From Gammaproteobacteria bacterium (GTDB lineage Bacteria; Pseudomonadota; Gammaproteobacteria; UBA1113), in assembly GCA_009885495.1 (NCBI GenBank), contig VFKP01000036.1, positions 1 through 41,478 of the forward strand: 41,478 bases of DNA. Direction: 5' to 3'. The position numbers and the translations under genes were made by a program. Within the stretch, counting starts at the first letter, position 1, and each line of letters opens with the position of its first letter. Below, piece by piece: positions 39,187 to 41,478 of the stretch. Below the pieces are notes generated by a model. That model saw only the letters and a list, made by a program, of their open reading frames with translations, was not told where the DNA came from and made no database searches.

Positions 39187-41166
39187 ATGTTTGAAAAAAT
39201 ACTCATCGCCAATCGAGGTGAAATCGCTTGCCGAGTGATGAAAACAGCACAGGCTTTAGGGATCCGCTGCGTGGCCGTATATTCCAAAATCGATCAAAAT
39301 GCCCTGCATGTGCAAATGGCTGATGAAGCTTATTTATTGGGAGAAGCGCCTAGTCAAGACAGTTATCTCAAGGGCGAGAGGATTATTCAGATTGCCAAAA
39401 AAGCAGGCGCCCAAGCGATCCATCCCGTCTATGGTTTTCTATCTGAAAATGCCTCTTTTGCCAAAGCCTGTGAAGATCAAGGCCTTGTGTTTATTGGCCC
39501 CAGTGCCGCAGCCATCACGGCTATGGGCTCTAAAAGTGCCGCTAAAAAAATTATGGGAGAAGCGAAAATCCCTTTGATCCCCGGTTATCATGGCGATAAT
39601 CAAGAGCCTGATTTCTTAGGACAAGAAGCCCAAAAGATGGGCTTTCCAGTACTCATCAAAGCCATTATGGGTGGCGGTGGCAAAGGCATGCGTTTAGTTG
39701 AAAACCCAAAAGAATTTAAGGACGCTTTAAACGGCGCGCGCCGTGAAGCTTTAGCCGCATTTGGCAATGATATAGTTCTTTTAGAAAAATATTTAGTCGA
39801 TCCGCGCCATATTGAAATTCAGATCATGGCCGATACTTTAGGCAATGCGGTTTATCTGTTTGAGCGCGATTGCTCCATTCAAAGACGGCATCAAAAAGTG
39901 ATTGAAGAAGCCCCCGCTTCTAAGCTTTCTGAGCGTTTACGTCAAACCATGGGCAAAGCCGCAGTGACTGCCGCCAAAGCCATTGATTATCATGGTGCCG
40001 GCACCTTGGAATTTTTAGTCGATAAAGACGAAAACTTTTATTTCATGGAAATGAATACTCGGCTGCAAGTTGAACATCCCGTCACTGAAATGATCACCGG
40101 TTTAGATTTAGTGGCTTGGCAATTGCAAATCGCTGCAGGTCTACCTTTGCCTTTACAACAAGCCGATCTGAAACTACAAGGCCATGCCATTGAACTGCGT
40201 TTATATGCCGAAGATCCCAATCATGAATTTTTACCCGCGACAGGCCATATTGATTATTTAAGCTGGCCCAAAACAAGTGCAGAGGTTCGTATCGATACCG
40301 GTGTACGTGAAAATGATACCATCAGCAGTTATTATGATCCCATGATTGCCAAACTGATTGTGCATGCTGAAAATCGTGAAGCCGCGATATTTCGGATGCA
40401 AAGTGCTTTATCCCATTGGGATCTGATCGGCGTTAAGACCAATAAACAGTTTTTACAAGACTTATTAAGCTTGCCCGATTATAAGGCCGCTAAAATCAGC
40501 ACCCATTTCATTGCTGAGCACAGCGAGGCCTTAAAACCTCGCCCGCCTATCTCCTTAAACAAGGCCTTGTGTGCCGCAGCCTTGTATACCGTTTTAACTC
40601 AATGCAAAGAACAACCCAATACTGAAGATCGCTATTCGCCTTGGCTGAGTTTGCAAGGTTTTAGACTGCAATTGCCCTATACGCAAAAGTTTTATTTCGA
40701 ATTTCAAGACAAGCTCTACCCTATCGCCATTTATTATAATCTCAACAAAACTTATCAAATGAGAATAGGGACTGATGAATATCAAGTCAGTGGTGTTTAC
40801 AATGATAAAGCCGAACTTTATCTTCATCTGAATTCTGAAATAGATAAGCTTAAAATCTTTGCTCAAAAGTCACAGATTTGGGTTTTAGGTTTGGACCAAG
40901 AATACGCTTTAAAAATAACTCATACTCTAGCTGCCAGCAATCAAACTTCAGCAAAAACCCATTTAAATGCCCCCATGCCCGGAGCCATCGTCGCCGTGAA
41001 TGTTAAACCAGGCGACACGGTTCAAAAAGATGAATGTTTGATGGTGATGGAAGCCATGAAAATGGAACATTCAATCTACGCGCCACAAACCGGTGTCATT
41101 AACGAAATTTTTTACGCCATCGGCGATCGGGTCGACGAAGGGGCTGAGCTGTTGACGTTTAAATAA
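39187..41166 (+). CDS. liuD: Methylcrotonoyl-CoA carboxylase biotin carboxylase/BCCP (alpha) subunit
   Basis: KILIANRGEIACRVMKTAQALGI, MGGGGKGMRLV, MEMNTRLQVEHPVTEMITGLDLV, C-terminal biotinyl motif VMEAMKMEH. Confidence 0.95.
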   Translation: MFEKILIANRGEIACRVMKTAQALGIRCVAVYSKIDQNALHVQMADEAYLLGEAPSQDSYLKGERIIQIAKKAGAQAIHPVYGFLSENASFAKACEDQGLVFIGPSAAAITAMGSKSAAKKIMGEAKIPLIPGYHGDNQEPDFLGQEAQKMGFPVLIKAIMGGGGKGMRLVENPKEFKDALNGARREALAAFGNDIVLLEKYLVDPRHIEIQIMADTLGNAVYLFERDCSIQRRHQKVIEEAPASKLSERLRQTMGKAAVTAAKAIDYHGAGTLEFLVDKDENFYFMEMNTRLQVEHPVTEMITGLDLVAWQLQIAAGLPLPLQQADLKLQGHAIELRLYAEDPNHEFLPATGHIDYLSWPKTSAEVRIDTGVRENDTISSYYDPMIAKLIVHAENREAAIFRMQSALSHWDLIGVKTNKQFLQDLLSLPDYKAAKISTHFIAEHSEALKPRPPISLNKALCAAALYTVLTQCKEQPNTEDRYSPWLSLQGFRLQLPYTQKFYFEFQDKLYPIAIYYNLNKTYQMRIGTDEYQVSGVYNDKAELYLHLNSEIDKLKIFAQKSQIWVLGLDQEYALKITHTLAASNQTSAKTHLNAPMPGAIVAVNVKPGDTVQKDECLMVMEAMKMEHSIYAPQTGVINEIFYAIGDRVDEGAELLTFK

Positions 41167-41207
41167 GGAGAAAAGAGGTTAGAGAGGATCAGAGCCAGAA
41201 CGAGCCC

Positions 41208-41308
41208 AGAGCAGCTTATCCTCGGTCAAACACCCCGTGAACCCATCCCTGGGGGCTCTTACACCGCATCCCTGCGGTGTAAGGTTTGACCTGAGGATAA
41301 GCTGCTCT
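41208..41308. repeat. Large imperfect inverted repeat enclosing a second perfect hairpin
   Basis: Arms AGAGCAGCTTATCCTCGGTCAAAC / GTTTGACCTGAGGATAAGCTGCTCT (one bulge). Internal hairpin CTTACACCGCA-TCCC-TGCGGTGTAAG at 41258-41283. Confidence 0.85.
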
Positions 41309-41393
41309 TAGCTCTGGAACAGAACCGGAGGCCTAAGGAAGATCTCTTGCTAGAGTCTCCCCTCTCCGAATATTCTGGCAGACGGCAATCCGA

Positions 41394-41478
41394 CTCCCCT
41401 GCCCCGCTACTCCGCAGTACTGTCCGAGGAAAGTGGATACTCCCCTCGCCCGGTACTCCGCAGTACTGTCCGAGGAAA
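41394..41478. repeat. Two tandem family A repeat variants at the right window edge
   Basis: CTCCCCTGCCCCGCTACTCCGCAGTACTGTCCGAGGAAAGTGGATACTCCCCTCGCCCGGTACTCCGCAGTACTGTCCGAGGAAA. Confidence 0.85.

Noticed and set aside
41208-41308. Integron attC site
   Set aside because: Arms have a bulge and GTTTGAC/GTCAAAC ends, but they do not match the RYYYAAC/GTTRRRY core consensus and no integrase or cassette array is present.
8681-41478. CRISPR array
   Set aside because: Family A and B repeats are dispersed, in both orientations and without regular spacers; no cas genes seen.

Overview
The window looks like a gammaproteobacterial chromosome segment, probably Legionella/Coxiella-like (inferred from gene content only). 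From left to right it contains: (1) a decayed accessory patch, with the 3' end and right terminus of an IS21-family element abutting a coding frame that has lost its 5' end, then a DUF4143-type remnant with an internal stop; (2) three orphan minus-strand genes: a coiled-coil protein, a 734-aa protein with a hydrophobic segment, and a secreted protein; (3) a complete 14-gene NADH dehydrogenase I operon (nuoA-N, minus strand) preceded by tpiA, secG and tRNA-Leu(GAG); (4) a housekeeping mix: a small membrane protein with a possible structured leader, tRNA-Arg(UCG), pgeF-like, phosphodiester glycosidase, FadL-like porin, ttcA, glpD-ugpQ, and ampG / RpfE-like / pncC; (5) an FKBP/Mip-like PPIase; (6) a leucine/isovalerate catabolic operon (ivd, thiolase, MCC beta, enoyl-CoA hydratase, MCC alpha) with no HMG-CoA lyase in the window. 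Two families of dispersed palindromic repeats run through intergenic DNA, and both occur inside the nuo operon. The most interesting leads are a CheD/CNF-like putative deamidase orphan at 26681-27325, the IS21-truncated gene at the left edge, covariation in the GC-rich repeat family, a nested hairpin after the leucine operon, and a structured 5' leader at about 22078-22225. I saw no CRISPR array, no prophage and no clearly new multi-gene defence system. All calls come from reading sequence and motifs; no database search was run.
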